From: GWF2-38-69 sp037127655
GTDB taxonomy: Bacteria; Verrucomicrobiota; Lentisphaeria; Victivallales; GWF2-38-69
NCBI GenBank assembly: GCA_037127655.1
Contig: JBAXXY010000025.1
Location: 1-23,740, forward strand
Length of the DNA: 23,740 bases
Direction of reading: 5' to 3'
The translations under genes were made by a program, and so were the position numbers. Below are positions 7,844 to 16,228 of the stretch, one piece after another. The first letter of the stretch is position 1, and each line of letters opens with the position of its first letter. The notes beneath the pieces were generated by a model. It ran no database searches, was not told the DNA's origin, and saw only the letters and a list, made by a program, of their open reading frames with translations.

Positions 7844-9180
7844 GGTGTAGCGATCTCTTTTATTTCTGGAAGCAAATCTTTTTTTGACTCTGGTTCTCTT
7901 GCCAATATTGAGACTGCGGCACAGCTTATTACTGAGTTCAATAGGTAAAGAAGTCCATTGAAAAAAGGTTCAAAAAGCATTAATGCAAGGATTATAGGAG
8001 ACGAGGGTATATCCAGTGGGTCTAATATTATTCTTATCAAGGCTACCCATAGAATGGCTGCAGCTCCAAGCGCAGAAAGACCGGCAGCAATAGAACCTAT
8101 AAAAATCATCATTATTTCATTAAATCCTATTGGAATACCATATAATTGTAGAGTGAAAATCGAAGCTGCGGCAAACAACGCGACATCAGCATGAATTTCC
8201 ATCCCCATCCACAGAGGCGCTGCGGATCCTACTTTGTTTCTGTTAAAACCAAGTTTTTCCGTCATTGCAGATATCAGTGAAGGCATAGCCACAAGGTTTT
8301 CGGCTACAAAAGACAGGATCATTGGTTCTTTAAGAGCTTTGAAGACAACAATAAAAGACTTTTTTGATGTGTATTTTATTATTATTATACAGATTATGAA
8401 TAAAATGAGAAAAACTAAAGCTATTCTTTCTCCAAGTTTAAAGAGAGAAATTACTATGTTAAAATCCAAACCGGTTGTTTCGTGAGATATTAAAGAAATA
8501 ATGCCAAAGGGAAGCAAATATAAGAGAATTGTGAGAAAAGTATTGAAAGCCTCAAAAAGGCTATCACATAAGTTGATAAGAGAATTGCATGTGAGCGGGG
8601 GTATATATTTGAATAGTAATCCGAAAATAATAGAGAAAATTAGTACTTCGACTGTTTTTTTATTGGCTAAAGATTCAAATATATTATTAGGGAAAAAGCC
8701 AGCTATAATCTTTAATATTCCAGTGTCTTTTTTCTGTATTTCCTTGTCTGTATCAATCTCCCTTATGAAATAATAACTTTTTAATACATCAATGGGTTCA
8801 TCTTGGTGTTTTTCCTGGCTATTTATTATAAGCTTTCCCAAGCTTTTCGTAGTTTCAGAAGTTGGAGCTGTGATAGGAGATACAATAATAGAAGATAAAA
8901 TACTTATTCCAGAAATAACAGCAAAAGTAAGAAATAGTGCAATCAAGATTTTATATACATATCCTGAACTACCTTTAGATATAATAATTTTCCCTATGCT
9001 TGATATTATTATCACAGGAAGCATGATGGTGCAGCACAGTTCAATTAGTTTGAAATATATCTCTCCGAATGATTCGCAAGCCGTTGCTATTCTTGGCGCA
9101 TAAATGCCTATAACAACTCCCAAAACAAGAGAAAAAATAATTGTCCAAAAACTACTTAGAAACCGTTTAATTCGTTCCAT
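7840..9180 (-). CDS. Divergent dicarboxylate/amino acid:cation symporter (DAACS) family transporter
   Basis: This 446-residue integral membrane protein follows the DAACS (GltPh-like) plan. It has the early helices, a FFPNNIFESLANKKTVEVL segment (162-180) equivalent to the P-x-N-x-x-x-ALA region, and GMEIHADVALFAAASIFTLQLYG at 326-348 aligned with the canonical GATINMDGTALYQ region. Key elements differ. The NMDGT sodium-site motif reads IHADV (329-333), the serine-rich HP1 tip reads ENLVAMPS, and the late helix lacks the D-x3-R-T-x2-N carboxylate site (EPFFNGLLYLLN instead). The substrate is therefore probably not aspartate, glutamate or a C4 acid. A loop of about 50 residues (105-155) is polar and probably external. 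The gene lies 11 bp after a solute-binding lipoprotein gene, so the two are presumably co-transcribed. Confidence 0.8.
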   Translation of the reverse strand: MERIKRFLSSFWTIIFSLVLGVVIGIYAPRIATACESFGEIYFKLIELCCTIMLPVIIISSIGKIIISKGSSGYVYKILIALFLTFAVISGISILSSIIVSPITAPTSETTKSLGKLIINSQEKHQDEPIDVLKSYYFIREIDTDKEIQKKDTGILKIIAGFFPNNIFESLANKKTVEVLIFSIIFGLLFKYIPPLTCNSLINLCDSLFEAFNTFLTILLYLLPFGIISLISHETTGLDFNIVISLFKLGERIALVFLILFIICIIIIKYTSKKSFIVVFKALKEPMILSFVAENLVAMPSLISAMTEKLGFNRNKVGSAAPLWMGMEIHADVALFAAASIFTLQLYGIPIGFNEIMMIFIGSIAAGLSALGAAAILWVALIRIILDPLDIPSSPIILALMLFEPFFNGLLYLLNSVISCAAVSILAREPESKKDLLPEIKEIATP

Positions 9181-9191
9181 TCATATCACCA

Positions 9192-10118
9192 TTATTCGCA
9201 TTTATAGGCATCAGGATATCTTTCTATAAGATCATTTACATCAAACAATAAATCATCAGATTCCAAATAAAGATTAACGGTATCGCAAAGATTCGGGCTT
9301 TTTGGCGAGATTGCTATACAAATATTATCTTTCTTATTTTTCAATACATACACGGTATTGGTCAAAGCTATTTCGGCATGTTGTCGGGCAAGTAATACTA
9401 TTTCATTATCATCATGGAGTAATGCAATTACTTCATTCCTATTTAGAGCATCCAGTGCATCTTCTAATGTAGGGTATTCATACACCTCAGCTTTTGGGAA
9501 AAGGTTTTGAGCATATTCTATATATGAAGAGTCCGCTTGAACTCCAATTTTACAAGGTTTTTCGCTTAAATATTTATAAGGATCATTTCTTATGCCTAAC
9601 TCAACTACATCTTTTTTATTCATAATTAAAGATGGATGTAGTTGAGCATAAGTATTAGAAAAATAAACATACTTACCTCTATCAAATGTATGGCTAAGCT
9701 CTCCAGCTGCTATATCTATTTCTCCATTATGAAGTTTCCTAAAGAGTTCCACGCGGCTTTTTATGGTGTAATCATATACTGGTTTTACACCCAGGTGATC
9801 AGCTAAAAAACCAGTTATTTCCATATCAAGCCCTCCTGTAACTTTACCGTCTGAATCCTTTATAACGAATGGAACATCACAGTCTTGATATATCCCAATA
9901 TTCAGCGTGCCTCTTGTTATAATTTTCTGGATATCAGGAAAGAGTTCTACATTTGAGAACTGTTCATAAACGCGATTTTCACCTGCTCTTGCTCTTTTAG
10001 TAATTTTTCCGCTGTTAACTACTGTATTAGCTGCGGCTTGCTTAGCGTCTTCTTTTCCGCATCCTATTAATGACAATATAATTATCGAAACCCAAAAGGA
10101 GTATATAAGTTTTTTCAT
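9192..10118 (-). CDS. Family 3 extracellular solute-binding lipoprotein
   Basis: This 308-residue protein has a lipoprotein signal peptide with the lipobox LIGC (Cys20), a linker of about 40 residues, then a family 3 (amino-acid-type) binding fold. Recognisable segments are ITRGTLNIGIY (67-77), GGLDMEITGFLADHLG (95-110), the ligand-carboxylate Arg147 in ELSHTFDRGKYVYFSNTY (140-157), and the late DALNRNEVIALLHDD (223-237), which places the usual amino-group Asp. It would bind an amino acid or similar small ligand in the periplasm. No ABC permease or ATPase is nearby; the partner gene is the DAACS-type secondary transporter 11 bp downstream. The start has no obvious Shine-Dalgarno. The upstream gap to the peptidase gene is only 69 bp, so all three may form one transcript. 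Confidence 0.87.
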   Translation of the reverse strand: MKKLIYSFWVSIIILSLIGCGKEDAKQAAANTVVNSGKITKRARAGENRVYEQFSNVELFPDIQKIITRGTLNIGIYQDCDVPFVIKDSDGKVTGGLDMEITGFLADHLGVKPVYDYTIKSRVELFRKLHNGEIDIAAGELSHTFDRGKYVYFSNTYAQLHPSLIMNKKDVVELGIRNDPYKYLSEKPCKIGVQADSSYIEYAQNLFPKAEVYEYPTLEDALDALNRNEVIALLHDDNEIVLLARQHAEIALTNTVYVLKNKKDNICIAISPKSPNLCDTVNLYLESDDLLFDVNDLIERYPDAYKCE

Positions 10119-10187
10119 TTATCGTGCTGATTGTGATATTTAAGTCTTCTGTGTTTTTGCATAATGATATTCTAAATAAATTTAAAG

Positions 10188-11576
10188 TCAATCAGCTGTA
10201 GTAAATTCAAAAACTCTGCTATCTCCGGCTTTGACTTCTTCTTTGAAATTGACGATGACAAAATTATTACTAACATGCCAGGCACTGACATTTGATAAAT
10301 CGCTGACAGCTTCTGGAGAGTGAACTTTTTCCGGTAAAAAAGCAAAGATTGGCCGAATGAATTTTTGGCTCTCAGGGTTGAAATTCATATCATCTTTGAA
10401 CTTTACGCTTAATTTCCATAGAGTTTTGTTCCCCTCGGCTTTTTCCTTTGTCAAAGAAAATTCATAAACTTCAGTCTCCTTTGCAGAAGAAGCAGGAACT
10501 CTTACATCCCACGCAGGGTCTCCATAAACTATGCAAACATCCTTATCATAGGCCATATCGTCTATTTCATCTCCTGCCAAATCATTTTCCATAGCCATAA
10601 TCAATGCCTGATTAATGATGAAAACACTTTCAGCAAGAGTAAAGTTTCCACCCCTGTAAAAGAAATAATCAGCCATTCCCCAACCCATCATTCCATAGTA
10701 ACTTTCTACTGTATATCCGAAAAACTGGTCAACACCTCCTGAGTGAATCCATGCAAGTGAATAAGCATTATCTTTATCCTCTATACAGGCTGTCAAACAA
10801 TTACCAATACCGAGATATATTTTGGGATTAACTGATTTTATTGGATATGATTCTTCTCCGACATATCCAATTAACTTGCCATCTTCAGCGTTAATGCCAG
10901 ATGGACCATCAGGATAATAAGCAAGCCACCCTCCCGGGGTAGCGTGGCCGCTGGTCCATATGCCGTCAATATCATCGCTATTTATCAACTCAACCATGGC
11001 AGGTAAATGATCATCAGGAGCGTCAGTATAATTTTCCGCATCAGTATCCGGGTCTTTCGCTTGCCACTTTTCTTTTTCTTCATAAAATTCACAATAGGCA
11101 ATCCCTGAAGGCAATGAATCAATAAAACTCATCATTCCTCCAAGTCCAAAATTGATTTCAAGTTTCTGTTTATTTTCGGCTATTCTCAACGCATCTTCAA
11201 CTGTTAGACCTGTCACAATTCCAAGAACAGCCTTTCCATACGGCGCAGTGCCAAGTTTTCTGTTGAACTTATTAACTTCCTTTACAAATTTCGGATTTGT
11301 GTCTTCAGGCTTTGCAACAACAGCTATATAGTCAGGAGAAAAGGAAGTTAAACCTTTAACAAGTTCATCCAGCGATTTCTTATAGATAAAAATACGCGTG
11401 CTCGGATATTTTTCGGATAATACATTGACAACTTCTTTCCATTCAGAATCATTAAAAGTTTTTTCTTTGACTACTATTGCGTAATTGAAATCTTTTTGGA
11501 CAAAAGCCTGAATAGGTAAAAAACTAAAAACTGAAAAAACTGCTATCAATATTAAAATTATTTTATGATTCATCAT
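10188..11576 (-). CDS. Secreted gingipain-fold (C25-like, clan CD) cysteine peptidase-like protein
   Basis: This 462-residue protein begins with a signal peptide (hydrophobic residues 5-20, likely cleavage after PIQA at 21-24). The central domain resembles peptidase family C25. The candidate catalytic His211 is in WTSGHATPGG and the candidate Cys260 is in LGIGNCLTAC. The strand and helix near AWIHSGGVDQFFGYT and SYYGMMGWGMADYFF follow, with the typical VYGDPAWDVRV (350-360) closing the domain. The last 90 or so residues look like a beta-rich domain. Residues 29-135 may be a pro- or binding domain. No C-terminal sorting signal is evident. AGAAGG precedes the ATG by seven bases; a second ATG one codon in is equally possible. 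It is probably exported and degrades or processes proteins. It is the first gene of a minus-strand set with a binding protein and a symporter. Confidence 0.72.
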   Translation of the reverse strand: MMNHKIILILIAVFSVFSFLPIQAFVQKDFNYAIVVKEKTFNDSEWKEVVNVLSEKYPSTRIFIYKKSLDELVKGLTSFSPDYIAVVAKPEDTNPKFVKEVNKFNRKLGTAPYGKAVLGIVTGLTVEDALRIAENKQKLEINFGLGGMMSFIDSLPSGIAYCEFYEEKEKWQAKDPDTDAENYTDAPDDHLPAMVELINSDDIDGIWTSGHATPGGWLAYYPDGPSGINAEDGKLIGYVGEESYPIKSVNPKIYLGIGNCLTACIEDKDNAYSLAWIHSGGVDQFFGYTVESYYGMMGWGMADYFFYRGGNFTLAESVFIINQALIMAMENDLAGDEIDDMAYDKDVCIVYGDPAWDVRVPASSAKETEVYEFSLTKEKAEGNKTLWKLSVKFKDDMNFNPESQKFIRPIFAFLPEKVHSPEAVSDLSNVSAWHVSNNFVIVNFKEEVKAGDSRVFEFTTAD

Positions 11577-11628
11577 TCTTTAACCTTCTCATATAGATTT
11601 GTATTTTTGTTTTGCTCTGGTGGAATAT

Positions 11629-11686
11629 TCCGAAGTTCCTTAGGAAGCATTACCCCTATGGGGCAAAACGCCTTTAAACCTTTTCT
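11629..11686. repeat. Structured intergenic element, copy A
   Basis: The 279-bp divergent gap (11577-11855) holds a run of palindromes: GGAATATTCC at 11622-11631, TTCCT-T-AGGAA at 11636-11646, and CCCC-TAT-GGGG at 11653-11663, followed by CAAAAC. From TCCGAA (11629) to TTTTCT (11686) it aligns over about 59 positions, with a 1-base gap and roughly two thirds identity, to 23441-23499, including the CCTTAGG core and the GGCAAAAC segment. Upstream bases 11614-11630 match 6028-6044 at 16 of 17 positions. The rest of the gap is AT-rich and presumably holds the divergent promoters; I cannot place them with confidence. Confidence 0.55.
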
Positions 11687-11855
11687 CTTCTCTTAGCTTT
11701 ATATATTTAACTATAATTTCTAGAATTTTGCTCTCCTAAATTTCTTATTTCCTGCAATTTTCATTCCAATGTTTGTTAATTTTCCCAAAAGCAAGTATTC
11801 ATCTTTCATTAAAAATAAATTTTCAACTAATTCAGATTGATAGGGGCGTCATGCT

Positions 11856-13280
11856 ATGGGCAATTTAAAGTACAAACATGCCCTAGCTCTGTATCCATAC
11901 TTCGGGGTGAATATCACAGGCCCCATGGGGATTTTTCCTGCTACAGGTCTTGAATATATCGCCGTAAGCATGAAAGATTTTGTAGGAAAGGTAACATTTT
12001 TAGACCTTCGTAACGATAAGATCTATCAGAATTCCAAGAAGTTAAGCGCATTTATAAGCGCTGAAATAGACCTGCTGTGCATCAGCATCGTATGGGGAGC
12101 TCAGTTTGATAATGTTTGTGATTTTATCTCCCAGTTGTCACCTGAAGTCACTACGGTCGTCGGAGGGTATAAGGCTACACAGGAAGTCGAATATCTGTTC
12201 GAGCGTTGCCCTAATATTGATATGATCGTAAGAGGCGAAGGAGAAGAGATTATCCAGCAGATCGTAAAGGGCATTCCATATAAAGACATTCTCGGGCTAT
12301 CCTATAGAGAGAATGGGCATATCGTTCACAATGAAATTCATCCACTGCCCGACATCAATTCTATCCGGTTTCCCGACCGTTCTCTACGCAGGCACGATTA
12401 CTACATCGCTGAACTGGGCGTCCGCCTAAACAATCGCACTTTTGACACGATACTTTCAACAAGAGGCTGCCCATTCAAATGTAAGTTCTGCACATTCAGT
12501 CTCAATCCACTAGGACAGAAAAGAACATATGCTGAAAGATCTGTCGAGTCAGTCATTGAAGAATTGAAGACAATTACAGCCGATATCGTGCTTTTCAGTG
12601 ATGACAACTTTTTTACAAATCCAATGAGGAGCGAACAGATTTGCGACCTGATTATCCAAAACGATATTAAGAAAACATTTATTGTCCAAGCCAGAATTGA
12701 TATCTCGAGGCACCCTAATATTCTCAAAAAGGCAGAGAAGGCTGGCTTTAAGATTTTTCTTATCGGAATAGAGTCACCCCACGACCGTATTTTGAAGCAA
12801 CTTCAGAAAGGTATCACCACTCAGCAGATTCGTGATGCATTCGCAGTCCTTACACAGTACAACTTCTTTCTGCACGGGTACTTCATCTATGGCAATATCG
12901 GCGAAACAGAAGAGGAAATGCTCTATATCCCGAAATTTGCAAAGGAGATTAAAGTCGATTCTATCACTTTCCAGAAACTTCGCCTCGAGAAATTCTCACC
13001 TCTAAAGGAAGTGATTGAGGCAACCCCTGGTTACTACTATAAGAGTATCGGCGGCCATGTCTATTCTGCCAGTTTCGGACCCAAGGAACTAAAGCGCATT
13101 CGAAACCAGATCCGCTCGGAATTCTACGATCTCAGGCAAATTATCTCTATAGTCAAAAAGACATGGCGAAATGGATTTATCCGATGGAAGGATTTGATGG
13201 TTTTATTGCCTAATTTACCACTCCTACTGTATAGACTGGCTAGAAGAAAAAGGTTAAAGAAAAAAAGAAATAGAGTGTAA
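11856..13280 (+). CDS. B12-binding-domain radical SAM protein (class B-like architecture)
   Basis: This 474-residue protein has an N-terminal cobalamin-binding-type Rossmann region (about 1-165) and a radical SAM domain (about 195-400). The cluster motif STRGCPFKCKFC gives Cys205, Cys209 and Cys212 (CX3CX2C). Conserved context includes VVGGYKATQ (101-109), IVRGEGEE (124-131) and FLIGIESPHDRILKQLQKG after the core. The DxHxxG cobalamin ligand motif is absent, as in many BchE-type members. Such enzymes perform methylation, cyclisation or rearrangement chemistry; the substrate is unknown. The C-terminal tail (about 430-474) is rich in Lys and Arg. AGGGG at 11842-11846 supports the ATG, while an out-of-frame ATG at 11851 leads to a stop within six codons. 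It diverges from the peptidase gene and is isolated from the exporter genes that follow. Confidence 0.87.
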   Translation: MGNLKYKHALALYPYFGVNITGPMGIFPATGLEYIAVSMKDFVGKVTFLDLRNDKIYQNSKKLSAFISAEIDLLCISIVWGAQFDNVCDFISQLSPEVTTVVGGYKATQEVEYLFERCPNIDMIVRGEGEEIIQQIVKGIPYKDILGLSYRENGHIVHNEIHPLPDINSIRFPDRSLRRHDYYIAELGVRLNNRTFDTILSTRGCPFKCKFCTFSLNPLGQKRTYAERSVESVIEELKTITADIVLFSDDNFFTNPMRSEQICDLIIQNDIKKTFIVQARIDISRHPNILKKAEKAGFKIFLIGIESPHDRILKQLQKGITTQQIRDAFAVLTQYNFFLHGYFIYGNIGETEEEMLYIPKFAKEIKVDSITFQKLRLEKFSPLKEVIEATPGYYYKSIGGHVYSASFGPKELKRIRNQIRSEFYDLRQIISIVKKTWRNGFIRWKDLMVLLPNLPLLLYRLARRKRLKKKRNRV

Positions 13281-13344
13281 TTTTATTATGTTTTGCTATG
13301 ACCATTTATGCAAAATTCTGAAATCTTTTATTTTTTCCTCTGTT

Positions 13345-13364
13345 CGTCAAGATATATATTGACG
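13345..13364. repeat. Inverted repeat CGTCAA-N8-TTGACG
   Basis: Perfect 6-bp arms flank an alternating AT spacer (GATATATA) in the 211-bp gap between the radical SAM gene and the SIMPL gene. No T-run follows, so it does not look like a terminator. A dimeric regulator site is possible. The rest of this gap shows nothing else apart from a candidate promoter. Confidence 0.35.
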
Positions 13365-13400
13365 GTGTTGTCCAAAAGCTACTCAATAACAGCAATCATA

Positions 13401-13429
13401 TTGGAATAAAACCATTGGAACGATAATGT
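13401..13429 (+). promoter_or_regulatory. Candidate sigma70-type promoter for the SIMPL-exporter operon
   Basis: TTGGAA at 13401-13406 and TAATGT at 13424-13429 are separated by 17 bases and lie about 60 bp before the strong ribosome binding site of the SIMPL gene. The hexamers are imperfect and AT-rich sequence gives chance matches. Confidence 0.25.
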
Positions 13430-13491
13430 TTATTTCAAGTGCTCTTTAAAAAACAAGGATATTGAAATCATTCTTACAGGAGGAATTCTAA

Positions 13492-14256
13492 ATGTCTAAA
13501 AATACGGCAAAAAAGGTTTTTATTAGCGCAATTTTAATAACAGGGCTTTCGTTCATTTCTTATGCTGATTGCCCGCAAAAAGATCCTCCTAATATCTTCG
13601 TAAACGGCGATGCAAAAATATCCGTTCCAGCCGACAGGGCTCAGATAACTCTAAGCGTCGTAAGCACAGCCGAAAATCCTCAGGACGCGATTGATGCAAC
13701 AAGAACTAAAATGAACAGTTTAATTGATGCCGTAGGCAAACTGGGTTTGGATAAAACCGAGTACAAAACCTCTGCCTACAATCTTTCCCCGAACTGGGCA
13801 CCTCAGCCTAGAAATCCAAAACCAGACTGGAAACCTCAGATTATAAGTTACACAATGACAAATTCATTGGATATTAAAACCACTAAACTCGATTTGGTCG
13901 GCAAAGTCATTCAAACTGCATTGAACAGCGGAACAAATCAGATAGACAGAATTTATTTTGACTTGTCTGATCAACAAAAGTACAATGCTGAAGTTATTCA
14001 AAAGGCTGTTAAGAGCGCGATGTCCGATGCGAAAGCCGCTTCTGAGGCCTCAGAAGTTAAACTAGGAAAAATCTTGTCCATAAATGTAAATAATGCTTAT
14101 ATGTCAGGCAATAATGACTATGGAAGAGGTGTGTTTATGGCAAAGATGTCGTCAGATAGTATGGAAGGTTCTGCGTCGGCTCCTGCTTCGAACATCGCCG
14201 CAGGAGATGTTACACTCTCAGCCAGCGTCTCGCTGAAAATTCAGATTGAACAATAG
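13492..14256 (+). CDS. SIMPL (DUF541) domain exported protein
   Basis: This 254-residue protein has a signal peptide (residues 5-25, likely cleaved after ISYA) and a SIMPL/DUF541 domain covering most of the mature chain. Typical pieces are NIFVNGDAKISVPADRAQI near 34-52, the repeated helix with DAIDATRTKMNSLIDAV, and the later VKSAMSDAKAASEASEVKLGKI. Members are periplasmic or surface proteins (BP26-like) that can form oligomeric channel-like rings; the molecular role is poorly defined. AGGAGG at 13478-13483 supports the start. It is the first gene of a four-gene set, 9 bp before the adaptor of a MacAB-type exporter, so it may work with or be carried by that exporter; that is inference from position. 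Confidence 0.88.
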   Translation: MSKNTAKKVFISAILITGLSFISYADCPQKDPPNIFVNGDAKISVPADRAQITLSVVSTAENPQDAIDATRTKMNSLIDAVGKLGLDKTEYKTSAYNLSPNWAPQPRNPKPDWKPQIISYTMTNSLDIKTTKLDLVGKVIQTALNSGTNQIDRIYFDLSDQQKYNAEVIQKAVKSAMSDAKAASEASEVKLGKILSINVNNAYMSGNNDYGRGVFMAKMSSDSMEGSASAPASNIAAGDVTLSASVSLKIQIEQ

Positions 14257-14265
14257 CACAAAACT

Positions 14266-15522
14266 ATGAAAATCCGCATCATCAGTATTATAGCGATTGT
14301 CATAATTCTTTTTCTTGTCTTTTTTTATTTTCTTAAATCAGGAAAAGACAACTCTTTTTCCTATAGAACTACGCCTCTAAAATTCGGCGATTTGACCTCG
14401 ACCATCAGCGCCACAGGCACGGTAGAACCCGAAGACCTTATTGATGTAGGAGCTCAGGTGGCTGGAAGGATAATTAGTTTTGGAAAGGATAGCGAAGGAA
14501 AATCTATTGATTATGGTTCAAAAGTAGATGAAGGAATGGTGCTTGCAAAGATTGATGATGTTCTTTATGCATCCGATGTATTGGAAGCAGATGCAAAACT
14601 CGAAGAAGCCAAAGCCTTTCTCTTGAAAACTCAAGCCGACCTTGAGCAGATGAAGGCAAAGAGAGAATTGGCTGATTTAAACTTTGTAAGAGCTCAGAGA
14701 CTTCAACTTACCAATTCTAATTCCAAGGCAGACTACGATTCTTTTAAATCTGAATTCGATGTGGCAAAAGCAAATTTAGAGGTCGGAAAAGCTCTTGTAA
14801 GCCAGGCAAAAGCATCTGTAAATGTAGCTGAAGCTTCTCTCAAGAGAGTGAAGCAGAATCTTGATTACTGCACGATCAGGTCGCCGGTCAAAGGCATTGT
14901 CATTGACAGAAGGGTTAATATCGGGCAAACAGTGGTTTCCAGCCTCAATGCACCGAGCTTATTTTTGATTGCCAAAGATTTAACAAGTATGGAAGTGTGG
15001 GTTAGCGTAAATGAAGCAGATATTGGACAGATAAAAATTGGTCAGAATGTTACTTTTGCGGTCGATGCGTTTCCAAATGACTTGTTCACCGGGAAAGTGT
15101 CGAAAATCAGAATGAACGCTTCTGTAAATCAGAATGTTGTTACTTATATCGTAGTAATTGATACGGACAACTCAAGTGGAAAGTTACTTCCGTATCTAAC
15201 TGCTAATATTAAGTTTCAAATCGAAACGCGCAAAAATATTTTTATGGTCGCCAATACTGTTTTGCGGTGGAAACCTGATTCAGCGCAATCATCGCAGGAT
15301 AGCGATAGCAAGCAGAACTCAAAATCACATATCTGGATTTTTGAGGGAAAGGAAATTTACCAACTTGAAGTTGCCGCTGGAATAACTGACGGAGCGTTTA
15401 CTGAAGTTAAAGGTGAAAACTTAAAAGACGGGATGGAGGCAATTATCGGAATTTCTGCTAATTCAGAGAAGAATAGTTCAGCCAATAGTCCGTTTGTGCC
15501 ACAATTCAAAATGAAGAAATAG
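14266..15522 (+). CDS. MacA-like periplasmic adaptor (HlyD / membrane-fusion family)
   Basis: This 418-residue protein links an inner-membrane MacB-type ABC pump to an outer-membrane channel. It has one N-terminal membrane helix (about 4-23), a split lipoyl domain (58-100 and 201-225), a central alpha hairpin or coiled coil (about 103-200) and beta-barrel and membrane-proximal regions. The start of the barrel reads SATGTVEPEDLIDVGAQVAG (48-67), which is characteristic. A Ser/Gln/Lys-rich stretch around 343-356 looks like an insertion in the membrane-proximal part. It has no visible Shine-Dalgarno and may depend on coupling with the gene 9 bp upstream. The ATPase starts 7 bp after it. No TolC-type outer-membrane gene is in the window. 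Confidence 0.92.
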   Translation: MKIRIISIIAIVIILFLVFFYFLKSGKDNSFSYRTTPLKFGDLTSTISATGTVEPEDLIDVGAQVAGRIISFGKDSEGKSIDYGSKVDEGMVLAKIDDVLYASDVLEADAKLEEAKAFLLKTQADLEQMKAKRELADLNFVRAQRLQLTNSNSKADYDSFKSEFDVAKANLEVGKALVSQAKASVNVAEASLKRVKQNLDYCTIRSPVKGIVIDRRVNIGQTVVSSLNAPSLFLIAKDLTSMEVWVSVNEADIGQIKIGQNVTFAVDAFPNDLFTGKVSKIRMNASVNQNVVTYIVVIDTDNSSGKLLPYLTANIKFQIETRKNIFMVANTVLRWKPDSAQSSQDSDSKQNSKSHIWIFEGKEIYQLEVAAGITDGAFTEVKGENLKDGMEAIIGISANSEKNSSANSPFVPQFKMKK

Positions 15523-15529
15523 CACTCTA

Positions 15530-16228
15530 ATGAGTTTAATTGAAGTAACGGACTTATACAAAACTTACCACATGGGAGATATCAGCGTCCCGGTGCTCAA
15601 AGGCGTTTCCTTGAGCGTGAATAAAGGTGAATTTATCGCGTTGATGGGAAGTTCAGGCTCAGGAAAAAGCACACTGATGAATATTCTTGGTTGCCTTGAC
15701 AGACCTTCTTCCGGGGAATACAGCCTTGAAGGCGAAGAAATATCATCTCTTTCCACAGATAGACGCGCAAGAATAAGAAACAGCCGAATCGGATTTGTCT
15801 TTCAGAGTTTCAATCTTTTGCCTAGGGTAAGCGCTTTGGAAAATGTGATTATGCCTCTTGCTTACGCTTCAGAGCATATATCTTCAAAAGAAGCCAGAGA
15901 AAGAGGGACTTCCCTCCTTGAGCAGTTCGGTATCAGCGACCGTTCTCATCACGAACCTTCGCGTTTGTCAGGAGGGCAACAGCAGAGAGTCGCGATTGCC
16001 CGATCTCTTGTGTGCGATCCCCCTATTCTCCTTGCAGATGAGCCCACCGGAAATCTTGACTCGCAAACCGGCGAAGAAGTTTTGGAGATTTTTAAAAGAC
16101 TAAATAAAGAGAAGAATTTGACAATCATAATGGTGACTCATGACAAAGAAGTCGCCATGCACGCTCAGCGGGTTATCCATATCAAGGACGGGTTAATTGA
16201 CAATATTTTTTCCGGAGGGCGAGCATGA
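15530..16228 (+). CDS. MacB-type ABC transporter ATP-binding protein
   Basis: This 232-residue stand-alone nucleotide-binding domain belongs to the LolD/MacB group. All ATPase motifs are intact: Walker A GSSGSGKST (40-48), Q-loop Gln92, signature LSGGQ (146-150), Walker B ILLADE (166-171) and H-loop His204. In E. coli MacB the ATPase and membrane domains are one chain; here they are separate genes overlapping by 4 bp (ATGA), as in many Gram-positive and some diderm lineages. It powers export of a peptide, lipid or drug-like molecule by the neighbouring permease and adaptor. Confidence 0.95.
   Translation: MSLIEVTDLYKTYHMGDISVPVLKGVSLSVNKGEFIALMGSSGSGKSTLMNILGCLDRPSSGEYSLEGEEISSLSTDRRARIRNSRIGFVFQSFNLLPRVSALENVIMPLAYASEHISSKEARERGTSLLEQFGISDRSHHEPSRLSGGQQQRVAIARSLVCDPPILLADEPTGNLDSQTGEEVLEIFKRLNKEKNLTIIMVTHDKEVAMHAQRVIHIKDGLIDNIFSGGRA

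Noticed and set aside
7958..9103. Four open frames on the plus strand opposite the symporter gene
   Set aside because: They mirror the hydrophobic minus-strand gene, have no ribosome sites and show no recognisable domains.
11769..11840. A 23-codon ORF (MFVNFPKSKYSSFIKNKFS...) before the radical SAM gene, considered as a precursor peptide
   Set aside because: No ribosome binding site, low-complexity AT-driven composition, and no core-peptide features such as Cys, Gly-Gly leader or repeats.
13345..13364. Inverted repeat read as a terminator for the radical SAM gene
   Set aside because: The spacer is AT-rich and no T-run follows on either strand; kept only as a possible operator.
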